A DNA stretch of 64,000 nt from Bifidobacterium psychraerophilum (GCF_000741705.1 NZ_JGZI01000008.1:62001-126000), one strand, 5' to 3'; counted from the first letter of the stretch, positions 8,749-16,840 are shown. Numbers and translations are program-made. Notes: a model not told the origin generated them from the sequence alone.

Positions 8749-10068
8749 ATGTCGGAAAAACCGAATACCGCATCCAAGGTCATCAAGAACGACCCGTGGT
8801 TCGGCAGCTACGCAAGCCGCGCCGAATCCATGCGAGCTTCGGAGATCCGAGCACTTTTTGCAGTGGCGAACCGGCCTGAGGTCGTCTCCCTTGCGGGCGG
8901 CATGCCATACCTTGAGCGCATGCCTTTCGGCGAGCTTTCCGAACTTATCGCCAAGATGATGGTGGACAAAGGTGATGTGGCCTGGCAGTACGGCTCCGCC
9001 CAGGGCGATCAGCATCTCCGCGAAGATGTGCTGCAGATCATGGAGCTTGAGAACATCAAGGATGTGCAACCCGATGATGTCGTGATCGTCAATGGCTCCC
9101 AGTCAGGCCTTGACCTTATTACCCGCATCATGTGCAACCCCGGTGACGTGGTATTGGCCGAGGCTCCGAATTATGTGGGTGCGCTTGGCGTGTTCCAATC
9201 ATTCCAGGTCGATGTGGTGAATGTGCTGCTCGACAAGGACGGATTGATTCCCGAAGCCTTCGAACAGGCGATCATCGAACAGCACAAGCTCGGCAAACAG
9301 GTCAAATTCCTGTATACGGTGCCGAACTTCCATAATCCTGCCGGTGCGACGATGAGCGAGGAACGCCGCCCGAAAATCCTGGAGATCGCACAGCGCTACC
9401 ATGTGCTGATAGTCGAGGACAATCCTTACGGATTGCTGAGTTTCAAAGGAAAGACATACCCCGCGCTGCGCTCTCTCGATGCTGAGAACGTCGTGTACCT
9501 GAGCAGCTTCTCCAAGATCATCGCTCCCGGTATGCGCGTGGCTTGGATGGTGGCGCCTCCCGGGATCCGTCATAAGCTTGTGCTTGCCAATGAATCAGCC
9601 ATATTGTGTCCTTCCAATATGAGCCAGATGACCGTGACCACGTATCTCGATAATTTTGATTGGAAGTCCCAGATCAACGATTATCGCGGTATGTACAAGG
9701 AACGATGCGACACCATGGATGCCGCCCTGCGCGAATATCTACCCTATTGCTCCTGGCATAAACCGGAGGGGGGCTTCTACATATGGTTGCAGATTCCAGA
9801 TGGTCTCGACTCCAGAGCCATGCTGCCCCGTGCAATCACGGCAAAGGTCGCCTACGTGGCAGGCACGGCCTTCTATAACAACGGCCAGGGCACCGATCAT
9901 ATGCGTCTGTCCTTCTGCTATCCGACACCGGAACGCATTCATGAGGGCATCCGGAGACTGTCGACGGTGATCGATGCGGAGAGGGAGACGGCCGAACTCT
10001 TCGGCACCACGGGCAGACCAGATCCGGATCCCACCGACGTAGAATATCCGGATCCTTCGGCGAACTAA
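8749..10068 (+). CDS. PLP-dependent class I/II aminotransferase (MocR/LysN-like)
   Basis: Transfers an amino group from an amino acid to a 2-oxo acid; the substrate is unknown. The 439-residue protein shows the family pattern PNFHNPAG near residue 195, VEDNPYG near 222, and the PLP lysine in SSFSKIIAPGMR (about K256). It lacks the N-terminal GntR helix-turn-helix of MocR regulators, so it is the free-standing enzyme type, like 2-aminoadipate or aromatic/branched-chain aminotransferases. An ATG lies at 8743, but the AGAAAGG ribosome site ending at 8740 is better spaced for the ATG at 8749. It is followed at 34 bp by the Ddl-like gene in the same direction, so co-transcription is likely. Confidence 0.85.
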   Translation: MSEKPNTASKVIKNDPWFGSYASRAESMRASEIRALFAVANRPEVVSLAGGMPYLERMPFGELSELIAKMMVDKGDVAWQYGSAQGDQHLREDVLQIMELENIKDVQPDDVVIVNGSQSGLDLITRIMCNPGDVVLAEAPNYVGALGVFQSFQVDVVNVLLDKDGLIPEAFEQAIIEQHKLGKQVKFLYTVPNFHNPAGATMSEERRPKILEIAQRYHVLIVEDNPYGLLSFKGKTYPALRSLDAENVVYLSSFSKIIAPGMRVAWMVAPPGIRHKLVLANESAILCPSNMSQMTVTTYLDNFDWKSQINDYRGMYKERCDTMDAALREYLPYCSWHKPEGGFYIWLQIPDGLDSRAMLPRAITAKVAYVAGTAFYNNGQGTDHMRLSFCYPTPERIHEGIRRLSTVIDAERETAELFGTTGRPDPDPTDVEYPDPSAN

Positions 10069-10102
10069 GCACGAAGCCAAAGGCGCGAAGGGGACGATAC
10101 AC

Positions 10103-11230
10103 ATGGCAAACAGCAAGCACACAGGAAGGGCAACAATCATGGCAGATCAGCGTGCAGATGCTGCGGCATCATCAGGCGCAGTTACGGACACTGGCGCCAC
10201 GGAGACCGAACACTCACGGTCCCATGCGGAACACAGCGTTCCCGACTTGAAGCCCAGGGAGCACACGAAGATATTGGTGGTATGCGGCGGCCTCAGCCAC
10301 GAACGCGATATCTCACTCAGCTCGGGGCACCGCGTGGAGGGATTCCTCGAAGATGCGGGGTGGAATGTTGATGTTCACGACATGGACAGCGACCTGCTTG
10401 ATTACCTGTCATCGGAGGATACCCGTCCTGATCTCGTCTGGCCTCTGTTGCATGGAGCGAACGGCGAAGATGGTTCCATCCGTGATGTCCTGGAGATGGC
10501 GGGACTCCCATATGTCGGTTCCCGCGCCAAGGCCTCCCGAACGGCATGGAGCAAACCAATCGCGAAGAATGTTGTTCGCAAGGCCGGGATCAGCACCCCG
10601 CACTCGGTCACACTCCCCGAGTCCATGTTCCGTGAACTCGGCGCGGGTAAGGTCATCGACCTGCTGGTGAGTTCCTTGGGACTCCCCTTATTCGTCAAGC
10701 CCACGATGGGGGGTTCGGCGCTTGGATGCTCTTTGGTCACCTCAGCCGATCAGCTGCCTCAGGCCATGGTGAGCTGCTTTGCATATGGCAGCGTCGCACT
10801 GGTGGAACAGGCCGTCGAGGGGACAGAGGTCTCCGTATCCGTATTGGACATCGACGGTGAGCCGACCATACTGCCCCCTCTCGAAATCGAAACACCGAAC
10901 GGAACATACGACTACGAGGCCAGATACACCCCAGGACCCACCGAATTCTATGTTCCTGCACGCCTTGACCCGAAGGTGCTGCGCAAGGTACAGGACGCCG
11001 CCCTCACCGCGCACCGTTCTCTGGGCCTACGTGATATCTCGCGCTCTGATTTCATCGTCGATCATGACGGTCAGCCGCAATTCCTGGAATCGAACGTCAC
11101 ACCCGGTATGACGGATACCTCCCTGCTGCCGCAATCAGCGGTTGCAGCCGGTCTGAGTCTCGCGACCCTGTATTCCTCGCTGGCCGAATCCGTACTGGCC
11201 CAGCACCGCGCGGATGGTCCAAGGCGCTGA
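10103..11230 (+). CDS. ddl: D-alanine--D-alanine ligase family protein (ATP-grasp)
   Basis: Predicted to join two D-alanines with ATP for peptidoglycan precursors. After about 54 variable residues, the Ddl N-domain begins ILVVCGGLSHERDISL. The serine, glutamate and histidine of the HERDISL motif are present, followed by LHGANGEDGS. The ATP-grasp lysine region LPLFVKPTMGGSALG and the C-terminal metal/substrate loop FLESNVTPGMTDTSLLPQ are clear. The canonical end is usually N-x-x-P-G-M-T, and this is kept. Two starts have good ribosome sites: ATG 10103 and ATG 10139 (AGGAAGGG before it). The shorter form is nearer the usual family length. Whether it is the cell's main Ddl or a paralogue cannot be judged here. 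Confidence 0.8.
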   Translation: MANSKHTGRATIMADQRADAAASSGAVTDTGATETEHSRSHAEHSVPDLKPREHTKILVVCGGLSHERDISLSSGHRVEGFLEDAGWNVDVHDMDSDLLDYLSSEDTRPDLVWPLLHGANGEDGSIRDVLEMAGLPYVGSRAKASRTAWSKPIAKNVVRKAGISTPHSVTLPESMFRELGAGKVIDLLVSSLGLPLFVKPTMGGSALGCSLVTSADQLPQAMVSCFAYGSVALVEQAVEGTEVSVSVLDIDGEPTILPPLEIETPNGTYDYEARYTPGPTEFYVPARLDPKVLRKVQDAALTAHRSLGLRDISRSDFIVDHDGQPQFLESNVTPGMTDTSLLPQSAVAAGLSLATLYSSLAESVLAQHRADGPRR

Positions 11231-11261
11231 CACCACCGCTTCACCTCTCGGAAGGCATGCC

Positions 11262-11303
11262 GACCGGGCCGTTTCATCCTCATGGTGATGAAACGGCCCG
11301 GTC
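11262..11303 (+). terminator. Strong hairpin terminator after ddl
   Basis: GACCGGGCCGTTTCATC at 11262-11278 pairs perfectly over 17 bp with GATGAAACGGCCCGGTC at 11287-11303, with an 8 nt loop. It closes the aminotransferase-ddl unit before the trxB promoter. Confidence 0.85.
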
Positions 11304-11402
11304 GCTGTCTCATCACCATGAGGTACGCCTCGCTGTCCCCTGTTGTTTATTGCTCAGTGCTTAACCCGGACGTAAGTCAGCGAAGTTGGATATGGTGAGT
11401 TC

Positions 11403-12371
11403 ATGACTCAAGATGTTCGGGATGCAATCATTATCGGTTCAGGCCCCGCAGGATACACTGCGGCCATCTACCTTGGCAGGGCAGGATACAGGCCTCTGAT
11501 TATCGCGGGGGCGCTCACGCCCGGCGGCCAGCTGGTCAATACCACCGAGGTTGAGAACTTCCCGGGCTTCCCGGAGGGCATCCTAGGGCCCGATCTGATG
11601 GAGAACATGCGTGCGCAGGCCGAAAAGTTCGGTGCGGAAATCGAATATGACGATGTGACATCCGTCGATTTTTCACAGCCTGTAAAAAGTGTGGTGACGG
11701 ATTCGGGCACCACCTACCAGGCTCACTCCGTAGTGATAACCACCGGCTCCGAATACCGTAAACTCGGTGTTCCGGGAGAACAGGAATATTCAGGCCGTGG
11801 TGTCTCCTACTGCGCGACATGCGATGGTTTCTTCTTCAAGAACAAGCCGATCGTGGTTATCGGCGGCGGCGACTCGGCCATGGAGGAGGCGGATTTCCTC
11901 TCGAGGTATGGCTCCTCGGTGACCCTGATTCATCGCCGTGATCAATTCAGGGCTTCAAAGATCATGGTGGACAGGGTTGAGGCGAACCCGAATATTTCCT
12001 TGAGACTCAACTCCGTGGTGACCGCGGTTCGAGGCGACAGCGGTGGCGCCACCAGCATCGAGCTCGAAGATACGGTGACCGGTGAACGCACCGCCATCGA
12101 AGCCAATGGGGTCTTCGTAGCGATCGGATACACCCCGCAGACCTCGTTCCTGGGACAGTCCGTGAAACTGGACCAGGACGGCTACATCTTGACATCCCCT
12201 GATGCGACCAGTACTTCCGTCCCCGGCGTTTTCGCAGCCGGTGATGCCGTCGATCGTGTATACAGGCAGGCGATCTCCGCGGCAGGATCCGGGTGCAAGG
12301 CGGCCCTCGATGCCCAGGCCTTTCTTGGTGCCCTGCAGAGCGAAGAGCAGCTCCAGGCAAGCGCTTCGTAA
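11403..12371 (+). CDS. trxB: Thioredoxin-disulfide reductase
   Basis: Reduces thioredoxin with NADPH through FAD and a redox-active cysteine pair. The 322-residue length is standard. The FAD-binding GSGPAG is at about 12-17, the active-site CATC at C137-C140 is followed by DG, and the NADPH-binding GGGDSA is near 155. The C-terminal FAD motif GVFAAGDAVD is complete. The start ATG at 11403 is preceded by a GGTGAG ribosome site. In mycobacteria a thioredoxin gene follows trxB directly. Here no trxA is present, and the gene faces parB convergently. Confidence 0.96.
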   Translation: MTQDVRDAIIIGSGPAGYTAAIYLGRAGYRPLIIAGALTPGGQLVNTTEVENFPGFPEGILGPDLMENMRAQAEKFGAEIEYDDVTSVDFSQPVKSVVTDSGTTYQAHSVVITTGSEYRKLGVPGEQEYSGRGVSYCATCDGFFFKNKPIVVIGGGDSAMEEADFLSRYGSSVTLIHRRDQFRASKIMVDRVEANPNISLRLNSVVTAVRGDSGGATSIELEDTVTGERTAIEANGVFVAIGYTPQTSFLGQSVKLDQDGYILTSPDATSTSVPGVFAAGDAVDRVYRQAISAAGSGCKAALDAQAFLGALQSEEQLQASAS

Positions 12372-12373
12372 AC

Positions 12374-12402
12374 CTGCTGGCACGCCTCGCACGTGCCGGC
12401 AG
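12374..12402 (+). terminator. Hairpin after trxB
   Basis: CTGCTGGCACG at 12374-12384 pairs with CGTGCCGGCAG at 12392-12402, 11 bp with one G-U pair and a 7 nt loop. It starts 2 bp after the trxB stop. No clear T-run follows, so strength is uncertain. Confidence 0.55.
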
Positions 12403-12588
12403 CTTCATATATAAGGTCTACAGCACACCCATCAGAGATGCTGATCACTCGGTACCTGTTCAGATAGGCCCATATTCACTTGCCGCCGCATCTTCCAGGT
12501 ATAGGGTGCTGCCATCACGTCGAGACCCTGGTAGCTGCCTGTCATGATGCTTATGCCACACCGCAGCGGCTGGACTTGGTCTTCAGAC

Positions 12589-12645
12589 CCGATCGGTCTA
12601 GACCGGGTCTCGATCTAGACCCAGTCAATCTAGACCCAGTCGGTC
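12589..12645. repeat. Short tandem and inverted TCTAGACC repeats at the parB 3' end
   Basis: A 14 bp word, ATCTAGACCCAGTC, occurs at 12612-12625 and again at 12627-12640. The second copy contains the parB stop codon. A palindromic GGTCTAGACC lies just beyond at 12595-12604, and GGGTCT/AGACCC (12605-12610 and 12616-12621) can form a small hairpin. This may act as the parB terminator. The remaining convergent spacer (12403-12588) shows nothing else recognisable. Confidence 0.5.
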
Positions 12646-14132
12646 TGCGTTCCCTCAGCAGTCTGCTCACTATGCAAGAGCAAATCCACGATTCGAGTCA
12701 TGTCCTCAGGAGAAGAGAAGGTTATTTCAATCTTTCCCTGCTTTTCGCTGCCTTTGATGTTGACCTTTGTTTCAAAACGATTCTCCAGATTTTTCATCAC
12801 CGGCGAGTCAGCCCACACACTGGCGGTCTTATGCTGTTTGTGCTTGCTCTTACCTATATCACGGGTTTTAAGAGCCACGATTTCCTCAGTCGATCGCACC
12901 GATAGACCCTCGGAAATGATCCGATTCGCGACGATATCCATCTCTTCAGGTGTCTGAAGGCCCAATAATGCCCTCGCGTGGCCGGCGGATAAGACTCCAG
13001 AAGCAACCTTTTTCTGCACATTCGCCGGAAGTTGCAGTAAACGCAGCATATTGGCAATCTGAGGCCTTGATTTGGAAACCGACTGAGAAAGCTCGGACTG
13101 AGTCAGACCGAACTCGTCGATCATCTGCTGGTACGCTGCAGCTTCTTCGAGCGGATTGAGGGCCACTCGGTGGAGGTTCTCCAACAAAGCATCGCGGAGC
13201 ATATCATTGTCGGCTGTTGTCCTCACTATGGCGGGAATATCCGAAATACCGGCAAGCTGCGAAGCCCTCCATCTCCGCTCACCCATGATGAGTTCGTATT
13301 CAACTTCATCCGCGGGCTGCACTTTTTTCCGTACCACAATGGGTTGCAGCACCCCGACTTCGGCTATAGACCGGGATAACTCAAGCAACTCCTCCTCATC
13401 GAAGACAGAACGTGGCTGCTGCGCATTCGGGGCGATGCTTTCAACTTTGAGCTCGGCAAGATAGCCTCCGGAAACCGGCATCAGTGTCGGCTGAGCCCCG
13501 TCCGAGCCGTCACTTTCCTGCACTATTGTCGCATTCGATTGCTGTGTCGGCTCACTAGCCTCGGAAGCCGACTTTTGGGGTGACTGCTCTTCCTTTTTCC
13601 CGCTCCCGTCGCTTGATATTTCACGTGAAACACCAAAAAACAAATCAGATGGACTTGATAACTCTTCAAAACCGGGCATCATCCCACGTTTTGAAGCGTT
13701 ACTCTTCTTCCCATGCGAAGGAGCTGTCGTATCATCATGCAGCTCGGATGGGACATGCTCATGCGATCTGGTTCCTGATGATTGTTTCTTACGTGTCTGA
13801 GGTGCTTTTCGCGCAGAAGCCTTTGCTGATGACGCATCGCTCTTTCCGGCTTGTTTCGATTGCCGAGAGCGTACGGTCTTCGTTGATGTTTCACGTGAAA
13901 CATCCTGCTTATTAGCGGCCTCAGCTGCATGCTTTTCGCTACTTGCTTCGTCATTATCCTGATGACCATCTTCAGCAGGGACACCTTGGGAGACATTGCT
14001 TGAAGAGGCGTCGGCTATCGCAGAATTGTTTGCCGCTTCAATGTCATGTTGCTCCTCTTGTTCGTCTTCTTCACCTGGGAGTAGTGGAAACAAGGCTCCG
14101 AGTCCTTTACCAAGACGTGAACGTGTAGCCAT
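12630..14132 (-). CDS. parB: Chromosome-partitioning protein ParB
   Basis: Binds parS and spreads to organise the newly replicated origin; works with the ATPase ParA. The start is the ATG at 14132, preceded by GAGGACTGAT and one base from the parA stop. The N-terminus RSRLGKGLGALFP is the ParA-interaction peptide. About 200 residues of Ser/Ala/Glu/Lys-rich low-complexity sequence follow. The CTP-binding ParB/Srx domain starts near residue 215, with the box GERRWRA near 285. Then come the helix-turn-helix and a C-terminal dimer domain. At 500 residues it is much longer than the usual 280-350 because of the linker. Two parS-like sites lie inside the linker's coding sequence. Confidence 0.95.
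   Translation of the reverse strand: MATRSRLGKGLGALFPLLPGEEDEQEEQHDIEAANNSAIADASSSNVSQGVPAEDGHQDNDEASSEKHAAEAANKQDVSRETSTKTVRSRQSKQAGKSDASSAKASARKAPQTRKKQSSGTRSHEHVPSELHDDTTAPSHGKKSNASKRGMMPGFEELSSPSDLFFGVSREISSDGSGKKEEQSPQKSASEASEPTQQSNATIVQESDGSDGAQPTLMPVSGGYLAELKVESIAPNAQQPRSVFDEEELLELSRSIAEVGVLQPIVVRKKVQPADEVEYELIMGERRWRASQLAGISDIPAIVRTTADNDMLRDALLENLHRVALNPLEEAAAYQQMIDEFGLTQSELSQSVSKSRPQIANMLRLLQLPANVQKKVASGVLSAGHARALLGLQTPEEMDIVANRIISEGLSVRSTEEIVALKTRDIGKSKHKQHKTASVWADSPVMKNLENRFETKVNIKGSEKQGKIEITFSSPEDMTRIVDLLLHSEQTAEGTQTDWV
13617..13632. promoter_or_regulatory. parS-like site inside parB (15 of 16 match)
   Basis: TATTTCACGTGAAACA differs at one position from the bacterial parS consensus TGTTTCACGTGAAACA. 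On the coding strand it encodes part of GVSREIS in the ParB linker. ParB binding here would load the protein next to its own gene. Confidence 0.8.
13887..13902. promoter_or_regulatory. Perfect parS site inside parB
   Basis: TGTTTCACGTGAAACA matches the conserved 16 bp parS palindrome exactly. It encodes DVSRET in the low-complexity ParB linker. It lies 230 bp inside the gene. Confidence 0.92.
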
Positions 14133-14133
14133 A

Positions 14134-15099
14134 TCAGTCCTCATTCCCCTCATGTTCCATGTCAGCTCTACTGCTCCCTTGTTCTTTCAAGGATTTACCC
14201 CGTTCAGCAAACTCCAACGCTGCTTCTAGGTACGAAATCGATCCGGCTCCCCGGGGATCATATGAAATGATGCTCTTGCCGAAGCTCGGGGCTTCAGAGA
14301 TCTTGACAGCCCGTGGTATTGTCGCATTCAAAACGATATTCGGATAGTGCTTTTGGATTTCTTCAAACACCTCACGGCTGAGCAGTGTTCTTCTATCAAA
14401 CATCGTGACCAACATCGTAGAAACGACAAGTTTCCGATTGAAGTTCTTCTGAACCAGACCAATGGTGTGCAGAAGTTGCCCCAATCCTTCCAAAGCATAG
14501 TATTCTGCTTGAATCGGTATCAGCACCTCTTTGGCCGCGCATAATGAATTCAATACCAACAGCCCCAAGCTTGGCGGGCAATCGATGAAGACATAGTCGA
14601 ATTCCGACGAATGCTCATTGATATAAGCATCCACCTTGTGCTTCAACACATAGTGCCGTTCGTGTACATCAGCAAGTTCAAGTTCCGCGCCACTGAGATC
14701 TATGGAGGCAGGAAGCACTTTCAGAGAATCGAAATCAGGGCACTGCTGTATCGCCTGTGAGATTTCGAGCCTGGATTCGATGACATCGTAAACCGAGGGA
14801 TCACCCGATCCGTGTCTGATTCCCAAAGCAGTAGAAGCATTGCCTTGTGGATCCATATCAATAACAAGAACCTTGGCATGCTTCGAAGCCAGAGCTGATG
14901 CCAGATTCACTGTTGTTGTGGTTTTCCCGACACCGCCCTTCTGATTGGCGACAGCTATGATCCTGGTTTCAAGCGGTGTTGGAAATATTGCCGATTCCAC
15001 TATCCGATATCGTTGGTTCTGATCAACAATTTCAGCTCCCATGGAACTCTGCTGAGATGTACCGAAGATACGCTTCAATACGTCAGAAGCTGACTCCAT
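14134..15099 (-). CDS. parA: Chromosome-partitioning ATPase ParA
   Basis: A Walker-type ATPase that binds DNA non-specifically and positions ParB-parS complexes. The 321-residue protein has the deviant Walker A motif KGGVGKTTT at about 54-62, Walker A' DMDPQGN near 81-87, and the Walker B region VFIDCPPS. A roughly 45-residue N-terminal extension precedes the ATPase fold, as in other actinobacterial ParA proteins. parA is upstream of parB in a two-gene operon with a 1 bp gap. The start ATG at 15099 has a GGAGGGATCA ribosome site. Upstream there is no gene for 1.79 kb, so its promoter lies in the repeat-bearing gap with the paired DnaA boxes. Confidence 0.96.
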   Translation of the reverse strand: MESASDVLKRIFGTSQQSSMGAEIVDQNQRYRIVESAIFPTPLETRIIAVANQKGGVGKTTTTVNLASALASKHAKVLVIDMDPQGNASTALGIRHGSGDPSVYDVIESRLEISQAIQQCPDFDSLKVLPASIDLSGAELELADVHERHYVLKHKVDAYINEHSSEFDYVFIDCPPSLGLLVLNSLCAAKEVLIPIQAEYYALEGLGQLLHTIGLVQKNFNRKLVVSTMLVTMFDRRTLLSREVFEEIQKHYPNIVLNATIPRAVKISEAPSFGKSIISYDPRGAGSISYLEAALEFAERGKSLKEQGSSRADMEHEGNED

Positions 15100-15777
15100 T
15101 GATCCCTCCTCACATTACTTACATCGATCTGCGAACCCCACCCAATTCCGGCTGGTCCGTCGGGACTTCCGACCCAAACAACAATTCACGGTTCATACCG
15201 TGAAGCACTTACATCACGACAATACCCCACCTTCGTCTCCACCATCGGTGGACCCTTCATTGTGGATAACTGTGGATAACAACCACGTTCAAGTCCTTAT
15301 TCGTCTTATCTCGAATACTTCAAGAACTCAATCCTATCAAGGCTTTTCTACCGAGCAAGCTACAACACACTCACGCGAATATGCGGTTATCCAGAATGTG
15401 CACAAGTCACGAAAAATGTGTATAACTCGATTCTCAACTCACTCATTGATGCCCACCCCACCGACGCCTATCGTGCACATCCACGCACCCGATATCGACA
15501 TCAGTGCTGCTTGCGTCTGTGCTGCTTCCATTCGCAACTCCCCTATGTTCGCCATCAGCTCCGTGAGAGAACGATACAACTGCGGTCTCGCCAGCGTCCT
15601 CTGAAATCACCACAGGATGGGATGGTGCTCCACATTATCTAAGGCCGCCAAGAGATTCAACACCCTCCCGCAGAAATCTCCACTTCATTGATGAGCGGTG
15701 CACAAATAACCAGAGCGAGCAGCTCACACCCACAGCGAAGCAATGTGCAATGACCATCCCGAAGCTTCACGCTAAAC
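15100..15777. promoter_or_regulatory. Gene-free region upstream of parA with DnaA boxes
   Basis: No convincing gene is present; the composition is clearly more A+T-rich than flanking genes such as rsmG and trxB. Two perfect DnaA boxes lie side by side at 15261-15269 and 15271-15279 (TGTGGATAA on the given strand). Single-mismatch boxes lie at 15387-15395 (TTATCCAGA) and 15417-15425 (TGTGTATAA). The parA promoter must be within the first few hundred bases. Open frames here, such as 15200-15604, have no codon bias. Confidence 0.6.
15261..15279. promoter_or_regulatory. Tandem pair of perfect DnaA boxes upstream of parA
   Basis: TGTGGATAAC is repeated exactly twice, back to back, about 160 bp upstream of the parA start. 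Each copy contains the reverse complement of the DnaA box TTATCCACA. The sites lie about 5.4 kb from the box cluster beside dnaA. Confidence 0.8.
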
Positions 15778-15895
15778 TCTCTACAATGCGGTACTTTCTG
15801 CAACGCAGCACTTTCCACAACGCAGTGCTTTCTACAACGTCCGCCTTCCACAACGCTGCTCCCCCCACAACGCAGTGCCTTCCACAACGTGCGCC
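15778..15895. repeat. Tandem array A: seven units of 17 bp
   Basis: Seven consecutive units start at 15778, 15795, 15812, 15829, 15846, 15863 and 15880. The first six are exactly 17 bp and the last is 16 bp. The consensus is TTTCCACAACGCAGTGC, with CACAACG the best-kept core. The units are degenerate, not identical. The core TTTCCACAA is close to the DnaA box TTATCCACA. Confidence 0.85.
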
Positions 15896-15979
15896 TTCCG
15901 CATGGCTCTCGACATTCTCTCATGAAGAGCATCGTCAGGAATAGTTACCAAGATGCGTACACGCTTGGGTAACAACAAG
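15896..15979. other. Spacer between arrays A and B
   Basis: 84 bp separating the two arrays. It may hold strongly decayed units (TTCCGCATGG at the start, GGGTAACAACAAG at the end). No gene or other motif is visible. Confidence 0.4.
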
Positions 15980-16184
15980 TTCATCAACCCAGGTTTCATC
16001 AACACAGGTTTCTTCAACACAGGTTTCATAAACTCAGGTTCGAAAACACACTTGCGTAAACACAGATGGGTAAACAGTGGAGCGTAAACAGTAGCGCGTA
16101 AACATTGACGCGTAAACATTGACGCTTAAACATGGGGTTAATAGAAACAGATGAGTAGAAACGGTATGTACAACACAGCTGCGT
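15980..16184. repeat. Tandem array B: about fourteen units of 14-15 bp that change gradually
   Basis: Consecutive units aligned on an AAC core run without a gap. They begin as TTCATCAACACAGGT-type 15-mers (15980, 15995, 16010, 16025). They pass through CGTAAACACAGATGG (16055) to 14 bp GTAAACATTGACGC units (identical at 16098 and 16112). They end as GTAGAAACGGTATGT (16155). Each unit resembles its neighbour more than the distant ones, the pattern expected from repeated local duplication followed by drift. Confidence 0.8.
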
Positions 16185-16262
16185 ATCCCACAACAGTTCA
16201 TGGATGTCAGGATCCCTGGACATATCTCTCCTTATGGGTGTCCAGTCGTCAATCCATTCGGG

Positions 16263-16430
16263 TCGATCTACATGGGTTTAACTACCGGCGTTAACTACCG
16301 GGGTTTACCTACCAAGTGTATAAACAGTGTCGATCTACACAGGGTTGATCTACACAGGGTTCATCTACCTGGCCTTATCTACGCAGTGTCCATCCACACT
16401 GGTCCGTCCACACTGGTCCGTCCACACAGT
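16263..16430. repeat. Tandem array C: twelve units of 11-15 bp with a CTACACAGG / TCCACACTGG core
   Basis: Units start at 16263, 16277, 16291, 16304, 16319, 16330, 16345, 16360, 16375, 16389, 16403 and 16417. Typical forms are TTGATCTACACAGGG, TTATCTACGCAGTG and TCCGTCCACACTGG. The unit TTATCTACG and the ATCCACAC and GTCCACAC cores are one to three bases from the DnaA box TTATCCACA. The orientation is the same throughout and the same as arrays A and B. Confidence 0.82.
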
Positions 16431-16840
16431 TCTTTGAACAGTTTGATTCGCAACGAGTAATCTCAGCAAGTGACTTCACGCGAACGAGAGGCACAACATG
16501 CGATCAGAAGCGTGATGAGATGGCACACTAAGAACTCTGGTTAATGTAAAACACCACCACATCCCTGTATCAGGAGATAGCTCAATGCGACCCGTACGGC
16601 TGCTGCAATCAGGCAGCGTGGTCATTATCGGGAACGATGCGCTGCACGCAAGCCTTTCACAGCAACCTTTCACCGCAGGTCACACACTCAAGTCACTCAT
16701 TGCACACTGTTACGACTTATCAAGCCCTGCATATTCTCCAGCACTTTTTACAGTGCCTGTAGAGCAACACCGAACATTCAGACGCCTGCTGTTCACAGCT
16801 GACTCTTCAGAACGATGCCTTCAAGCAGTGATACCTGAAT
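16431..16840. other. Remainder of the parA-rsmG gap
   Basis: No repeat units are recognisable after 16430. An open frame at 16585-16878 (97 codons) has a plausible AGGAGAT ribosome site 8 bp before its ATG. It runs through one parS and ends inside the next, and its codon use is unlike the neighbours. It is treated as probably not coding. Confidence 0.4.

Noticed and set aside
15200-15604. 134-codon plus-strand frame in the parA-rsmG gap
   Set aside because: No ribosome site, no codon bias, and it spans the DnaA-box pair; the region behaves as regulatory DNA.
15778-16430. CRISPR array in the parA-rsmG gap
   Set aside because: Units are 11-17 bp, contiguous and degenerate; there are no conserved 23-40 bp repeats separated by unique spacers and no cas genes.
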